Shown here: piece by piece, positions 7,223 through 16,996 of the stretch
Position numbering within the stretch: position 1 is the first letter of the stretch
Layout: the number at the start of each line of letters is the position of its first letter
Assembly (NCBI GenBank): GCA_965215165.1
Contig: CBDCCX010000006.1
Location: 2,356,001-2,420,000, forward strand
Length of the DNA: 64,000 bases
DNA from: JANQRZ01 sp965215165
GTDB taxonomy: Bacteria > Bacteroidota > Rhodothermia > Rhodothermales > JANQRZ01
Reading direction: 5' to 3'
Translations under genes and position numbers: made by a program
Notes under the pieces: model-generated
Seen by the model: the letters and a program-made list of their open reading frames with translations, nothing else
What the model was told of the DNA's origin: nothing
Databases searched by the model: none

Positions 7223-7926
7223 TGGAACGCGCCTCGCTCCTGCCGGCCGCCATCCTCGCGCTCGGCCTCGTCGTAGCGGCGCTCGTCTTCGGGACGTTCT
7301 TCTACAACGCGCGTGACACGGGCGACACCGTGCAGACCGTCGGCGCGGCGACCGAGCTGTTCACCGCGGACGTGGCGAAGTGGCGGCTCGTGCTGATGCG
7401 CCCGACCGACCTCGACGGACAGCAGGCCGGCTACCGCGCGCTCGCCACCGACGTGCAGTCGCTCCGCGCCCAGCTTCGCGGCCTCGGCCTGCCCGACACC
7501 AGCGTCACTGTCCAGCCGCCGAGCGCGAACCCGACCTACGGCTACAACGGCACCCCGACCGGCTACCAGGTCCAGCAGACCCTGTTCGTGGTCTCGGAGA
7601 ACGTGGACGAGGTTGAGCGGCTCGCGCTCGACCCGGCGTCGCTCCAGACCGGCGGGGCCTCGCTCCAGTCGTCCTCGCTCGAGTATTTCTACTCCGACCT
7701 CGACCGGCTCAAGCGCAGCCTGCTCGCTCGGGCCACGGACGACGCCCGGGCGCGAGCCGCCGAGATCGTCGGGGCCGAGGTCGAGCACATGACGGCGGCG
7801 CGGGCGGGCGTCTTCCAAATCACCGAGCCGTACTCGACCGAGGTCAGCAGCTACGGGATGCACAACACCGCGACCCGCCGGCAGGAGATCACCGTGACGG
7901 TCCACACGACGTTCGAGGTGGACTGA
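7222..7926 (+). CDS. SIMPL-domain (DUF541) membrane-anchored periplasmic protein
   Basis: A 234-residue protein with one N-terminal transmembrane helix (about residues 5-27) and a large extracytoplasmic domain of the SIMPL/DUF541 type. The GYQVQQTLFVVSENVDEVERL segment, the SSSLEYFYSDLDRLK segment, and the late VFQITEPYSTEVSSYG followed by ITVTVHTTFEVD are typical. The molecular role of the family is not established in general. The start is fixed by the TGATG overlap with metK. Its place between metK and ahcY is unexpected for an envelope protein and suggests translation tied to SAM synthase, but no functional link can be read from sequence. Confidence 0.85.
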   Translation: MERASLLPAAILALGLVVAALVFGTFFYNARDTGDTVQTVGAATELFTADVAKWRLVLMRPTDLDGQQAGYRALATDVQSLRAQLRGLGLPDTSVTVQPPSANPTYGYNGTPTGYQVQQTLFVVSENVDEVERLALDPASLQTGGASLQSSSLEYFYSDLDRLKRSLLARATDDARARAAEIVGAEVEHMTAARAGVFQITEPYSTEVSSYGMHNTATRRQEITVTVHTTFEVD

Positions 7927-8025
7927 CGGGACACGTTAAGAAGTCAACAATGCCGAACCTGATGCTACCGGTCGCGTTTTTCCCATCTGACTCCGAAACC
8001 CCCGACCCAGAACCCCCGACCCGAC

Positions 8026-9321
8026 ATGGACCACAAAGAAGGACGCTACAAAGTCAAAGACCTGAGCCTCGCCGACGCCGGCCGGATGCGGATCGAGTGG
8101 GCCGAGAGCCGGATGCCGGTGCTGATGCGGATCCGCGACGAGTTCTCGAAGACCAAGCCGTTTGAGGGCTACAAGATCACCGGCTGCCTCCACGTCACCA
8201 AGGAGACCGCAGTCCTGATCGAGACCCTCGCCGCGTGCGGGGCCGAGGTCGCCTGGAGCGGCTGCAACCCGCTCTCGACGAACGACGAGGTCGCCGCCGC
8301 CCTCGCCGCCGGGCCGAAGGGCGACGGCAACGGGGTCGAGATCTACGCCTGGTACGGCCAGGACACCGACGGCTTCTACTGGTCCATCGACCGCACCATC
8401 GACACCACGCCCGACACGACGCTCGACGACGGGGCCGACCTCATCTTCCGCGTCCACAGCCAGTTCCCCGAGAAGGCCGAGGACATCATCGGCGGCTCCG
8501 AGGAGACCACCACCGGCGTCCACCGCCTCCGCGCGATGGCCGACGACGGCAAGCTGCTCTACCCCGTCTACGCCGTCAACGACGCCGAGACGAAGTGGGA
8601 CTTCGACAACGTCTACGGCACCGGGCAGTCCACGCTCGACGGCGTGCTCCGCGCCTCGTCCGTGCTGATTGCCGGCAAGAACTTCGTCGTCGCCGGCTAC
8701 GGCCACTGCGGGCGCGGCGTCGCGATGCGCGCCAAGGGCATGGGCGCGAACGTCATCGTCACCGAGATCAAGCCGACCGCCGCGCTCAAGGCCACGCTCG
8801 ACGGGATGCGCGTGATGACGATGGAGGAGGCCGCCCAGGTCGGCGACATCTTCGTCACCGCCACCGGCATGAAGGACGTCATCCGCGGCGAGCACTTCGT
8901 CAGCATGAAGGAGGGCGCGATCGTCTGCAACACCGGGCACTACGACGTGGAGCTGAACCTGAAGGAGCTCGCCGAACTGTCGCAGGACACCCGCATGATC
9001 CGCACCGACAACCGCGAGTACACCCTCGACAACGGCAAGAAGGTCTACGTCCTCGCCGACGGCCGGCTCGTGAACCTCGCCGCCGCCGAGGGGCACCCCT
9101 CCGAGGTGATGGACATGAGCTTCGCCAACCAGTTCCAGGCGCACCTCGCGCTGATCCGGGCGCACGAGGCGGGGGAAGAGATGCCCAACACGGTCCTCGA
9201 CCTGCCCGAGGAGCTCGACCAGCAGATCGCGCGCGTGAAGCTCGAGACGATGGGGCTCGCCATCGACGCGCTCACCGACGAGCAAGTCGCCTACGCCACC
9301 GACTACTCGGCCGGCACCTGA
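8026..9321 (+). CDS. ahcY: Adenosylhomocysteinase
   Basis: A 431-residue NAD-dependent enzyme that splits S-adenosylhomocysteine to adenosine and homocysteine. Substrate-binding segments are GCLHVTKETAVLIETL, WSGCNPLSTNDEVAAAL and SEETTTGVHRL. The NAD Rossmann motif GYGHCGRG starts near residue 224, and the C-terminal NTGHYDVEL and DGRLVNLAAAEGHPSEVMDMSF stretches are as in the family. The insert typical of plant and many bacterial long forms is short, giving a compact length. It lies in a methyl-cycle set with metK; together they make SAM and remove its product. Confidence 0.97.
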   Translation: MDHKEGRYKVKDLSLADAGRMRIEWAESRMPVLMRIRDEFSKTKPFEGYKITGCLHVTKETAVLIETLAACGAEVAWSGCNPLSTNDEVAAALAAGPKGDGNGVEIYAWYGQDTDGFYWSIDRTIDTTPDTTLDDGADLIFRVHSQFPEKAEDIIGGSEETTTGVHRLRAMADDGKLLYPVYAVNDAETKWDFDNVYGTGQSTLDGVLRASSVLIAGKNFVVAGYGHCGRGVAMRAKGMGANVIVTEIKPTAALKATLDGMRVMTMEEAAQVGDIFVTATGMKDVIRGEHFVSMKEGAIVCNTGHYDVELNLKELAELSQDTRMIRTDNREYTLDNGKKVYVLADGRLVNLAAAEGHPSEVMDMSFANQFQAHLALIRAHEAGEEMPNTVLDLPEELDQQIARVKLETMGLAIDALTDEQVAYATDYSAGT

Positions 9322-9375
9322 GCCGATTTTAGATTGGCGACTGCGGAGTCTAGCTTGTCCGAGGTCCACAGACCG

Positions 9376-9410
9376 AGAGGGCCGTCTCGCACCGCGCGGG
9401 GCGGCCCTCT
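9376..9410 (+). terminator. Hairpin downstream of ahcY
   Basis: AGAGGGCCG (9376-9384) pairs perfectly with CGGCCCTCT (9402-9410) around a 17-nt loop, 55 bp after the ahcY stop. No T run follows. Probable end of the metK-ahcY transcript. Confidence 0.45.
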
Positions 9411-9782
9411 ATCGAGGCCCCGGAGCATCAGGCGACGGACTCCCGGTCGGTCCTCACCCTCTACTTCGCGGAGCCGATCGGGCAGAGGTGCCTTTCGCTT
9501 GCGCGCGTACGCGCTCGCAACAGCCGCCGGCGCGATCACCTCCTTGAAGAGATTCGCAAGCAGAGAGTGTTCACGGCCTCATCGACGTGGGGTGGGAGTT
9601 CGAGCGTGGGCATGGCGCGGGGGAAATGGAGAGGAGGCGTCAACGCTGCACCGCGCCGAAGGTACCGAGCGCGGAGAGAAGACCGGCTCGCACTGCGCGG
9701 AGCGGCTCTTCACCTCTTCGGGCAGATTCGGGCCGGCGCGCCGCGGGCGTATCTTCGGCGTCCGCCGCCACACGCCGACTGC
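9411..9782. other. Gap without a recognised gene
   Basis: Between ahcY and the GT-C glycosyltransferase. Frames through this stretch are open in places but show no conserved protein features and look like GC-driven reading frames. A TATCTTCG box at 9750-9757, 26 bp before the chosen GTG at 9783, resembles the -7 element seen elsewhere in the window. Confidence 0.4.
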
Positions 9783-11207
9783 GTGGATCAGAAAACCGTC
9801 CAGCGAGACCCTGAAGTGAGCCCGACGCTCGACGAGGCGCGAACCGACGACAGGGTGGAGCGGAGGAAGGTGAGGTCGTTCGCGCCGGCGGTTCTGCTCG
9901 TCGTGACGGGCTTGGCGCTGCTGCCGGGCTACCGCTACCACATCGGGATCGACGGCATCTCGTACGTCTCGCTGGCCCGGTACTACGCCGAGGGAGAGCT
10001 GGGGCTGGCCGTCAGCGCGTACTGGTCGCCCCTGTTGCCGTGGCTCACGGCCCCGCTCGCCTGGCTGGGGGTGCCGCTGATCCCGGCGGCTAAGGTGGTG
10101 GCGCTGGCGTCGGGCGCGCTCGCGCTGGAGGCGCTCCGCCGGCTGCACCGGGCGGCCGGCACCCGGCCGGGGTCGGCGCTGGTCGTGAACATGGCCCTCG
10201 TGCCGTTTCTGCTGAACGCCGTCTTCCTGGGCGTCTTCGCAGACCTCGTGCTGGCGGCGGTCCTCGCGGGCTACCTCGTGGTCGTGCTCGGCGAGATGCC
10301 GGACGGGGTGCGGCGCGCGGGCGCGCGGGCGGGGCTGCTGGGAGGCGTAGCGTTTCTCTCCAAAGCCATCGCGCTCCCCTTCGTGCTGGCGCACCAGACG
10401 GCGCGCCTCGCGTGGCGCGTGCTCCGACGGCAACCGCTCCGGCCCGCGTTTGCGTTGGCCTGCCTCGGGGGGCTGGCCCTCGTCGTGGGCGTTTGGGTCG
10501 GCGTGTTGAGCGCGCACGAGGGACGCCCGACGTGGAGCACCGCCGCCTCGCACAACCTCGCGCTGGTGGCCCCGGAGTCGAAAGGCAACCCGATCCAGTT
10601 CGGCGGCCTCTTCGCGCCGCCGCACGAGGAGGCGGTGAGCGTCTGGGAGGACCCCAGCCGGCTCCCCGTCGTGGAGCAGCCGTGGCTGGACCACAGCCTG
10701 CCGGCCATTCTGCGCCGCGTCGGACAGAACGCGAGGCGGAACGCCCTCGAGACGTGGCGGACCCTCGCCGCCGAGGTGCCCGCGCTGGCGCTGTTGGGGC
10801 TGGGCGCGCTGTGGCTCCCCGCGCGCGTCGAGGCAGGATCGCGGCGGCGTGTGGCCGAGCGGGCCGCGCTGGCGGGCGCGCTCTTCGCGGCGGGCCACCT
10901 CGTGCTGTGGGTCGAGCCGCGCTATCTGTGGTTTCCGGTCCTGTGCCTCGCCCCGCTCGCCGGGGTAGCGCTCGACGCCGCGCGCAGGAGGCGGGGCGCG
11001 TTCCCTGCCGTGGCCCTCCTCCTCGTCCTGGGCACCGGGTGGCCCGCGGCCGAGGGGCTGGCGCTGCGGTGGCGCTCCGGCGAGCGCCTCCACGCGACGG
11101 GCGAGGCCGTCGCCGCCGTGCTCCCGCTGGACGGCCGGCGCGTAGCCTCTGCGGACTATTGGCAGCGCTCGGCGATCCTGTGCCTCCAACTGGGTTGCCG
11201 GTACTAG
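9783..11207 (+). CDS. GT-C family membrane glycosyltransferase, cut short by an in-frame amber codon
   Basis: A 474-residue polytopic protein with about ten hydrophobic segments. The first large loop holds DGISYVSLARYYAEGE, which resembles the acidic catalytic loop of lipid-linked-sugar (GT-C, GT39/GT83-like) transferases. A polyprenyl-phosphate sugar donor and transfer to a lipid or protein outside the membrane is inferred. The frame ends ADYWQRSAILCLQLGCRY-TAG. Beyond the TAG the same frame stays open for 62 codons to 11396 and starts GLPTSARPGPLRDELVAEDI, so an original LGCRYYGLP with Tyr mutated to amber is likely. The start is uncertain; GTG at 9783 or 9855. A loss of the last 13 percent may inactivate it. 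Confidence 0.65.
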   Translation: MDQKTVQRDPEVSPTLDEARTDDRVERRKVRSFAPAVLLVVTGLALLPGYRYHIGIDGISYVSLARYYAEGELGLAVSAYWSPLLPWLTAPLAWLGVPLIPAAKVVALASGALALEALRRLHRAAGTRPGSALVVNMALVPFLLNAVFLGVFADLVLAAVLAGYLVVVLGEMPDGVRRAGARAGLLGGVAFLSKAIALPFVLAHQTARLAWRVLRRQPLRPAFALACLGGLALVVGVWVGVLSAHEGRPTWSTAASHNLALVAPESKGNPIQFGGLFAPPHEEAVSVWEDPSRLPVVEQPWLDHSLPAILRRVGQNARRNALETWRTLAAEVPALALLGLGALWLPARVEAGSRRRVAERAALAGALFAAGHLVLWVEPRYLWFPVLCLAPLAGVALDAARRRRGAFPAVALLLVLGTGWPAAEGLALRWRSGERLHATGEAVAAVLPLDGRRVASADYWQRSAILCLQLGCRY

Positions 11208-11396
11208 GGCCTCCCGACGTCGGCGAGGCCGGGGCCGCTCCGTGACGAGCTGGTCGCCGAGGACATCGAGATGTTCGTGTCCTGGAGGGAGCCTCCTGCG
11301 GAGATCGTTGTCGCCTTCGGCTCGCCCCGGCACGTCGGCGAGGCCTACGTCTTCGATCTCACCGCTGGCGGCTCGGCGAGCGCGTCGCCGCCGTGA
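11205..11396 (+). other. In-frame continuation of the GT-C gene after the amber stop
   Basis: TAG at 11205-11207 is followed in the same frame by 62 sense codons and TGA at 11394-11396. The encoded tail (RDELVAEDIEMFVSWREPP, then VVAFGSPRHVGEAYVF) reads as a normal periplasmic C-terminal domain of such transferases. It is either the lost 3' end of the gene or, less likely, reached by readthrough. Confidence 0.5.
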
Positions 11397-11444
11397 TATA
11401 CTCCACGACCGGCTTACCTCGTGCGCGCTCGTAGCCTCTCCCTC

Positions 11445-11681
11445 ATGGCATCCCCTATTCCGGTTCCGATCCCTGCTATGGTCGCCGCCGTCGCCGAGGC
11501 GGTGCGGCCCCGGCGCGTCGTGCTCTTCGGCTCCCACGCCACGGGTGAGGCCGGGCCGGGGTCGGACGTAGATTTGCTCATCGTGGAGGACCGCCCCTTT
11601 CAGGACGAGCGCGCCTGCGCCGACGAGCTCGTGCGGGCCTGGGCGCTGATCGAGCATGTCAGCGCCCTGCTCCGAGATTGA
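11445..11681 (+). CDS. MNT-type minimal nucleotidyltransferase (possible antitoxin), orphan
   Basis: A 78-residue protein (ATG at 11445; an upstream GTG at 11421 would add 8) that is nearly all nucleotidyltransferase core. The motif GSHATGEAGPGSDVDLLIVE holds the two metal-binding Asp residues of the GSxxxGxxxxxSDxDL family signature. Such MNT proteins are usually antitoxins that AMPylate an adjacent HEPN ribonuclease toxin. No HEPN gene follows: the next 140 bp hold nothing, and the next gene runs the other way. It may be a leftover of a toxin-antitoxin pair or act alone. The C-terminus is a little short for the family. Confidence 0.7.
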   Translation: MASPIPVPIPAMVAAVAEAVRPRRVVLFGSHATGEAGPGSDVDLLIVEDRPFQDERACADELVRAWALIEHVSALLRD

Positions 11682-11823
11682 AACCAAGAGCCGGGGCGCA
11701 CACCGACGGCCAACAGGGTCAGCACGAGGGGTGCACCGATTCGCTCGTTGTGGCCCCCAGTCGAAAGTGGAGCGCCCGCTTCAGTCCTCGGTCGTTTCGG
11801 CGCTTAGCAGCGGTTGCCTACGT

Positions 11824-12306
11824 CTAGCGTTGCGGCGGGGCGGGGAAGCTGGCGCGGAGGGCGCGCATCGCTTCGATGTAGGCGTCGAGTCCGTCCACTT
11901 CCTTGCCGGCCTCGAACGTGACGCGCTTTTCCTCGTCCTCGCCTAGCTGCGCTCCGACCCACTCGGCCCCGCCGTCGGCGCAGTCGGGGCAGCCGTACTG
12001 GGCCTCGGCACGGCGGAGAGCTTGGCGGTCGAGGGCGCGGTCGAGTTCAGCGCGCTCTGCCGCGCTGAGCGTACGGGTGTGGCGGACGTCCGGGACGGTC
12101 TCGCCGAAGCTCCAGCCGAAGTAGACCAGCGTCGCCGTTCGGCCGGCGACGGCCAACTCAGTGACGCAGTAGCCCAAGCACTCGCCGAAGCTGGTGCCGC
12201 TGAAAAGCTCGGGGCTCTCTACGGGGGCAGGCTCGTTTCGCTCGTCGCTCAGGAGCGAGCACCCGGCGAGCGAGAGGAGCAGGAGGACGAGCAGAAGGCG
12301 GTTCAT
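11824..12306 (-). CDS. Small lipoprotein with paired cysteines
   Basis: A 160-residue lipoprotein: signal peptide MNRLLLVLLLLSLAGC, with the lipidated Cys at residue 16. The mature part has SFGECLGYCVTELAV near residue 40 and YGCPDCADGG near residue 105, so four cysteines probably form disulfides. Between them are a beta-rich segment and an acidic helix. The SFGEC-x-GYC pattern recurs in unnamed Bacteroidota lipoproteins as far as I recall; no function is known to me. It ends with PPQR about 95 bp before catalase and shares its strand. Confidence 0.7.
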   Translation of the reverse strand: MNRLLLVLLLLSLAGCSLLSDERNEPAPVESPELFSGTSFGECLGYCVTELAVAGRTATLVYFGWSFGETVPDVRHTRTLSAAERAELDRALDRQALRRAEAQYGCPDCADGGAEWVGAQLGEDEEKRVTFEAGKEVDGLDAYIEAMRALRASFPAPPQR

Positions 12307-12400
12307 GGGGCGCAGAGGGCAAGGTGAAATCGCGAATCTACTTTGACCCGAACGTCCGACTCAAGGCATCTCGCGCTTCCATCTCGCTCCCGATGCTGCC

Positions 12401-14089
12401 TCAGCCTTCGATCGTCTCGCCGTCCATCGGCTCGGGGGCGGGGGGGATGGCCTCGTTCAGCACGGCGTCGGTGTAGACCAGCCCCGCCGGTCCGGCCCCG
12501 TCGCCGCCTACGCCGTCGCCCGTCGCGCCGGTCGTCGTCATCGAGGGCGAGACCGGGTCGACGCCGCTGTTCTTCAAGACCTCGCGGAAGTCCGGGACCT
12601 CACTCTTGTCGATGCCCAAGCCGTCGGCGACGCCCTGGCCGAAGTCTTCGTGGACGAGGTAGAACTGCGGGAGCATCGCGAGCTGGATCCGCTTCGGGCT
12701 GCCGGTCATCGAGCCGACGATGTTGTCGACGAGCCGCTGCCGCGCGCCGTCGTCGAACACCTTGGTCCACATCAGATTCGGCTGGCCGAAGTAGTCCTTG
12801 TCCGTGCAGTCGTACCAGTCCCAGCGCTTGCCGTCGCCGTTGGCCGGCATCGCGGGCTCGTCGTAGCGGGCGCGGTTGGCCTGGGGTCCGCCGAACGAGT
12901 TCGGCTCGTAGTCCACTTGATTTCCCCCATTCCCGTCGACGCGCATGAAGCCGTCGCGGTGATAGGTGTTGTGGAAGGGGCAGCCGCGCGGCTGGTTGAC
13001 CGGCACCTGGTGGAAGTTGACCCCGATGCGGTAGAGGTGCGCGTCGGCGTAGGAAAGCACCCGGTTCTGGAGGACTTTGTCCGGCGAGATGCCGATGCCG
13101 GGGACGAGGTTCGACGGCTGGAACGCCGCCTGCTCGACCTCGGCGAAGTAGTTCACCGGGTTGCGGTTCAGCTCGAGCGTGCCGACCTCGATGAGCGGAA
13201 AGTCGTCGTGCAGCCAGACCTTGGTCAGGTCGAACGGGTGCCAGGCGTAGGCCTCGGCCTGGGCCTCGGTCATGACCTGGATGAAGACGGACCACGTCGG
13301 GAAGTCGCCGTCGTCGATAGCCTTCCACAGGTCGTGGGTCGAGTAGTCGGGGTCCTCGCCGGCCATCCGGGTGGCGGCGTCGTCGGTGAAGTTCTTGATG
13401 CCCTGGTCGGTCTTGAAGTGCCACTTGACCCAGACGCGCTCGCCGGCGTCGTTCCACATCGACATCGTGTGGGACGAGTAGCCGTTCATGAAGCGCGCCG
13501 AGACGGGCGTGCCGCGGTCGGAGTAGAGGATCATCACCTGGTGGAGGGCCTCGGGGGACAGGCTCCAGTAGTCCCAGCGCCGCCAGTGGGGCTTGAGGTG
13601 GCTGCCGGGCTCGCGCTTCTGGGTGTGGATGAAGTCGGAGAACTTCATCGGGTCGCGCAGAAAGAAGATCGGCGTGTTGTTGCCGACCATGTCCCAGTTG
13701 CCCTCCTCGGTGTAGAACTTCAGCGAGAAGCCGCGCGGGTCGCGCGCGGTGTCGGCCGAGCCGCTCTCGCCGCCGACGGTCGAGAAGCGGGCGAGCATCG
13801 CGGTCTCTTTGCCGACCTCGGAGAGGAAGGCGGCCTTGGTGTACCGCGTCACGTCGTTGGTGACGGTGAAGGTGCCGTGCGCGCCGTAGCCCTTGGCGTG
13901 GACCACCCGCTCGGGGACGCGCTCCCGGTTGAAGTGGTGCATCTTCTCGACGAGCCAGACGTCCTGCATCAGCACCGGCCCGCGGTTGCCGGCGGTCTCC
14001 GAGTTCTGGTTGTCGGCGACGGGCCGGCCGAAGGCGGTCGTCAGGGTCGGTGCGTTTGGGTCTTGGTGGTCGGCTTTGTGCTGGCTCAT
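12401..14089 (-). CDS. katA: Heme catalase
   Basis: A 562-residue clade-type monofunctional catalase that converts hydrogen peroxide to water and oxygen. Catalytic His is at about residue 64 (ERVVHAKGYGAHG), Asn at 137 (DMVGNNTPIFF) and the heme-ligating Tyr at about 347 (RVLSYADAHLYRIG). DPRGFSLKFYTEEG and the NADPH-side residues follow the family. The C-terminus is extended by about 50 residues rich in Gly, Ala and Thr. The ATG at 14089 gives the normal MSQHKADHQDPNAP start; earlier in-frame codons lie over a TATCTTCC promoter-like box (14122-14129). No OxyR or PerR gene is adjacent. Confidence 0.96.
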   Translation of the reverse strand: MSQHKADHQDPNAPTLTTAFGRPVADNQNSETAGNRGPVLMQDVWLVEKMHHFNRERVPERVVHAKGYGAHGTFTVTNDVTRYTKAAFLSEVGKETAMLARFSTVGGESGSADTARDPRGFSLKFYTEEGNWDMVGNNTPIFFLRDPMKFSDFIHTQKREPGSHLKPHWRRWDYWSLSPEALHQVMILYSDRGTPVSARFMNGYSSHTMSMWNDAGERVWVKWHFKTDQGIKNFTDDAATRMAGEDPDYSTHDLWKAIDDGDFPTWSVFIQVMTEAQAEAYAWHPFDLTKVWLHDDFPLIEVGTLELNRNPVNYFAEVEQAAFQPSNLVPGIGISPDKVLQNRVLSYADAHLYRIGVNFHQVPVNQPRGCPFHNTYHRDGFMRVDGNGGNQVDYEPNSFGGPQANRARYDEPAMPANGDGKRWDWYDCTDKDYFGQPNLMWTKVFDDGARQRLVDNIVGSMTGSPKRIQLAMLPQFYLVHEDFGQGVADGLGIDKSEVPDFREVLKNSGVDPVSPSMTTTGATGDGVGGDGAGPAGLVYTDAVLNEAIPPAPEPMDGETIEG

Positions 14090-14449
14090 GGCGGGCGAGA
14101 GTTGGTGCGACGAAAGGGGGTGGAAGATAGCGTCGCCCACCGTCGGGAGCGCGGCCCGGAGATCACGTTTCAGTGACACTATGTTCCACCGCCTAGTGCG
14201 GTGCGAGGCAGGGAGGCGTTCTCCGTTTTACACATAAACATGTTAGAGCACGCTGTCCAGGAATCCACTACATCTGTTTCAGGCTCGCCCCTATACACAT
14301 ATCACCGGCCGGGACCTACCTTCCCTTCCTCTCTGCTTTGCGCCACGCCTCCTGCTGTCCTTTTCTGAGGCCTCCGCGACGAGCATCACCCGAGGCTGCT
14401 TTCCTTTCCGTTTGGAGTGCGCACCGGACACTCCAACTGGCGACGGCGT
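14090..14449. promoter_or_regulatory. Divergent control region between catalase and the glycan operon
   Basis: A 360-bp gap. On the minus strand TATCTTCC (14122-14129) is a candidate -7 element for catalase. A small hairpin CACCGC-N5-GCGGTG lies at 14187-14203. The middle (about 14220-14310) is locally AT-rich with ACATAAACATGTT. No coding sequence was recognised. Confidence 0.4.
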
Positions 14450-15646
14450 GTGACGGCCCCTCTCCACCCTGGCATTGCCGTGCCCCGTCCCCTCGTCGTC
14501 TTTTCCCACCTCCGGTGGGACTTCGTCTACCAACGCCCGCAGCATCTGCTCACCCGCCTCGCTCGCACCTGGCCCGTCCTGTTCATCGAGGAGCCGGTCC
14601 GCGACGAGACCGAGCCGCACTGGGAGCGGTCGGAGCCAGAGGAGGGCGTCACCGTTTTGCGGCCGCACACGCCGGTCGAGCCGTGGGGCTTCAACGACGA
14701 GCAAGCCCCGGTCCTCGAGGTGCTCCTCGACGAGCTGGCCGAGGCGCAGTCTCTGCGCGGGGCCGTCGCGTGGCTCTACACGCCGATGGCGCTCGACCTG
14801 GCCCGCCGGCTCGACCCCACCGCCCTGGTCTACGACCGGATGGACGCGCTCGCGCAGTTCGCCCACGCGCCGCCCGAGATGCGACGCAACGAGAGCAGGC
14901 TGCTGGACGCGGCCGACGTGGTCTTCACCGGCGGCCCGAGCCTGCACCGCAGCGTCGAGGACCGGCACCCGAACGTGCACCTGTTCCCGTCGTCGGTCGA
15001 GGCCGAGCACTTCGCCAAGGCGAAAGACGGGTATAGCGCGCAGGCGAAAGATGGGATGTCCGAGCCGGAGGATCAGCGCGGCATTCCGCGTCCGCGGCTG
15101 GGCTACTTCGGCGTGATCGACGAGCGGATGGACCTGGACGTCGTCCGCGCCCTCGCCGAGACGCACGCTGAGTGGCAGGTCGTGATGGTCGGGCCGGTGG
15201 TCAAGATCGACCCGGCGTCGCTGCCCCAAGCGCCCAACCTCCACTGGCTCGGGCAGAAGGCCTACGCCGACCTCCCGGCCTACCTCGCCGGGTGGGACCT
15301 AGCGCTGCTGCCGTTCGCCCGCAACGAGTCGACCGAGTTCATCAGCCCGACCAAGACGCTCGAGTACTTCGCAGCCGAGGTGCCTGTCGTCTCGACCCCG
15401 ATCACGGACGTGGCCGATCTCTACGGCGAGACGGTCTACCTCGGCGACACGCCCGGCGCGTTCGTCGCCGCCTGCGAATCGGCCCTCGCCTCGGACCCAG
15501 CCGAGCGGGCGGAGCGCGCCGGACGGATGCGGGCCGTCTTGGCCGCGACCTCGTGGGACCGGACGGCGGCGGCGATGGAGCGGCTGCTCGGCGAGGTGCT
15601 AAAGGACAGAGCCCTCGAGGAAGAGGAGCCTATCGGCATCACGTGA
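14450..15646 (+). CDS. GT4-like glycosyltransferase
   Basis: A 398-residue GT-B fold protein. The N-terminal half begins VVFSHLRWDFVYQRPQHLLTR, a pattern found in glycosyltransferases of capsule and exopolysaccharide loci. The C-terminal nucleotide-sugar domain has RLGYFGVIDERMDLDVV, HWLGQKAYADLPAYL and the acidic donor loop STEFISPTKTLEYFAAEVPVVST. It has no signal peptide and acts at the cytoplasmic face. A lysine-rich linker (AKAKDGYSAQAKDG) joins the two halves. There is no ATG; GTG at 14450 or 14480 is likely. First gene of a set with glf, a GH-A-like enzyme and another GT4. The acceptor and sugar cannot be told. Confidence 0.85.
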   Translation: MTAPLHPGIAVPRPLVVFSHLRWDFVYQRPQHLLTRLARTWPVLFIEEPVRDETEPHWERSEPEEGVTVLRPHTPVEPWGFNDEQAPVLEVLLDELAEAQSLRGAVAWLYTPMALDLARRLDPTALVYDRMDALAQFAHAPPEMRRNESRLLDAADVVFTGGPSLHRSVEDRHPNVHLFPSSVEAEHFAKAKDGYSAQAKDGMSEPEDQRGIPRPRLGYFGVIDERMDLDVVRALAETHAEWQVVMVGPVVKIDPASLPQAPNLHWLGQKAYADLPAYLAGWDLALLPFARNESTEFISPTKTLEYFAAEVPVVSTPITDVADLYGETVYLGDTPGAFVAACESALASDPAERAERAGRMRAVLAATSWDRTAAAMERLLGEVLKDRALEEEEPIGIT

Positions 15647-15712
15647 TGGGCTGACAGGCCTTTGGCACCGCGCCGCCCGATCTTGCCCTCTCCTCTCTTC
15701 ACCTCTCCCCTC

Positions 15713-16982
<1,270 letters not shown>

Positions 16983-16996
<14 letters not shown>

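Noticed and set aside
12650..14176. A 508-codon open frame opposite the catalase gene
   Set aside because: It mirrors a well-supported catalase on the other strand, has Val/Glu/Arg/Ala-biased low-complexity composition and no motifs. Long antisense frames are expected at this GC content.
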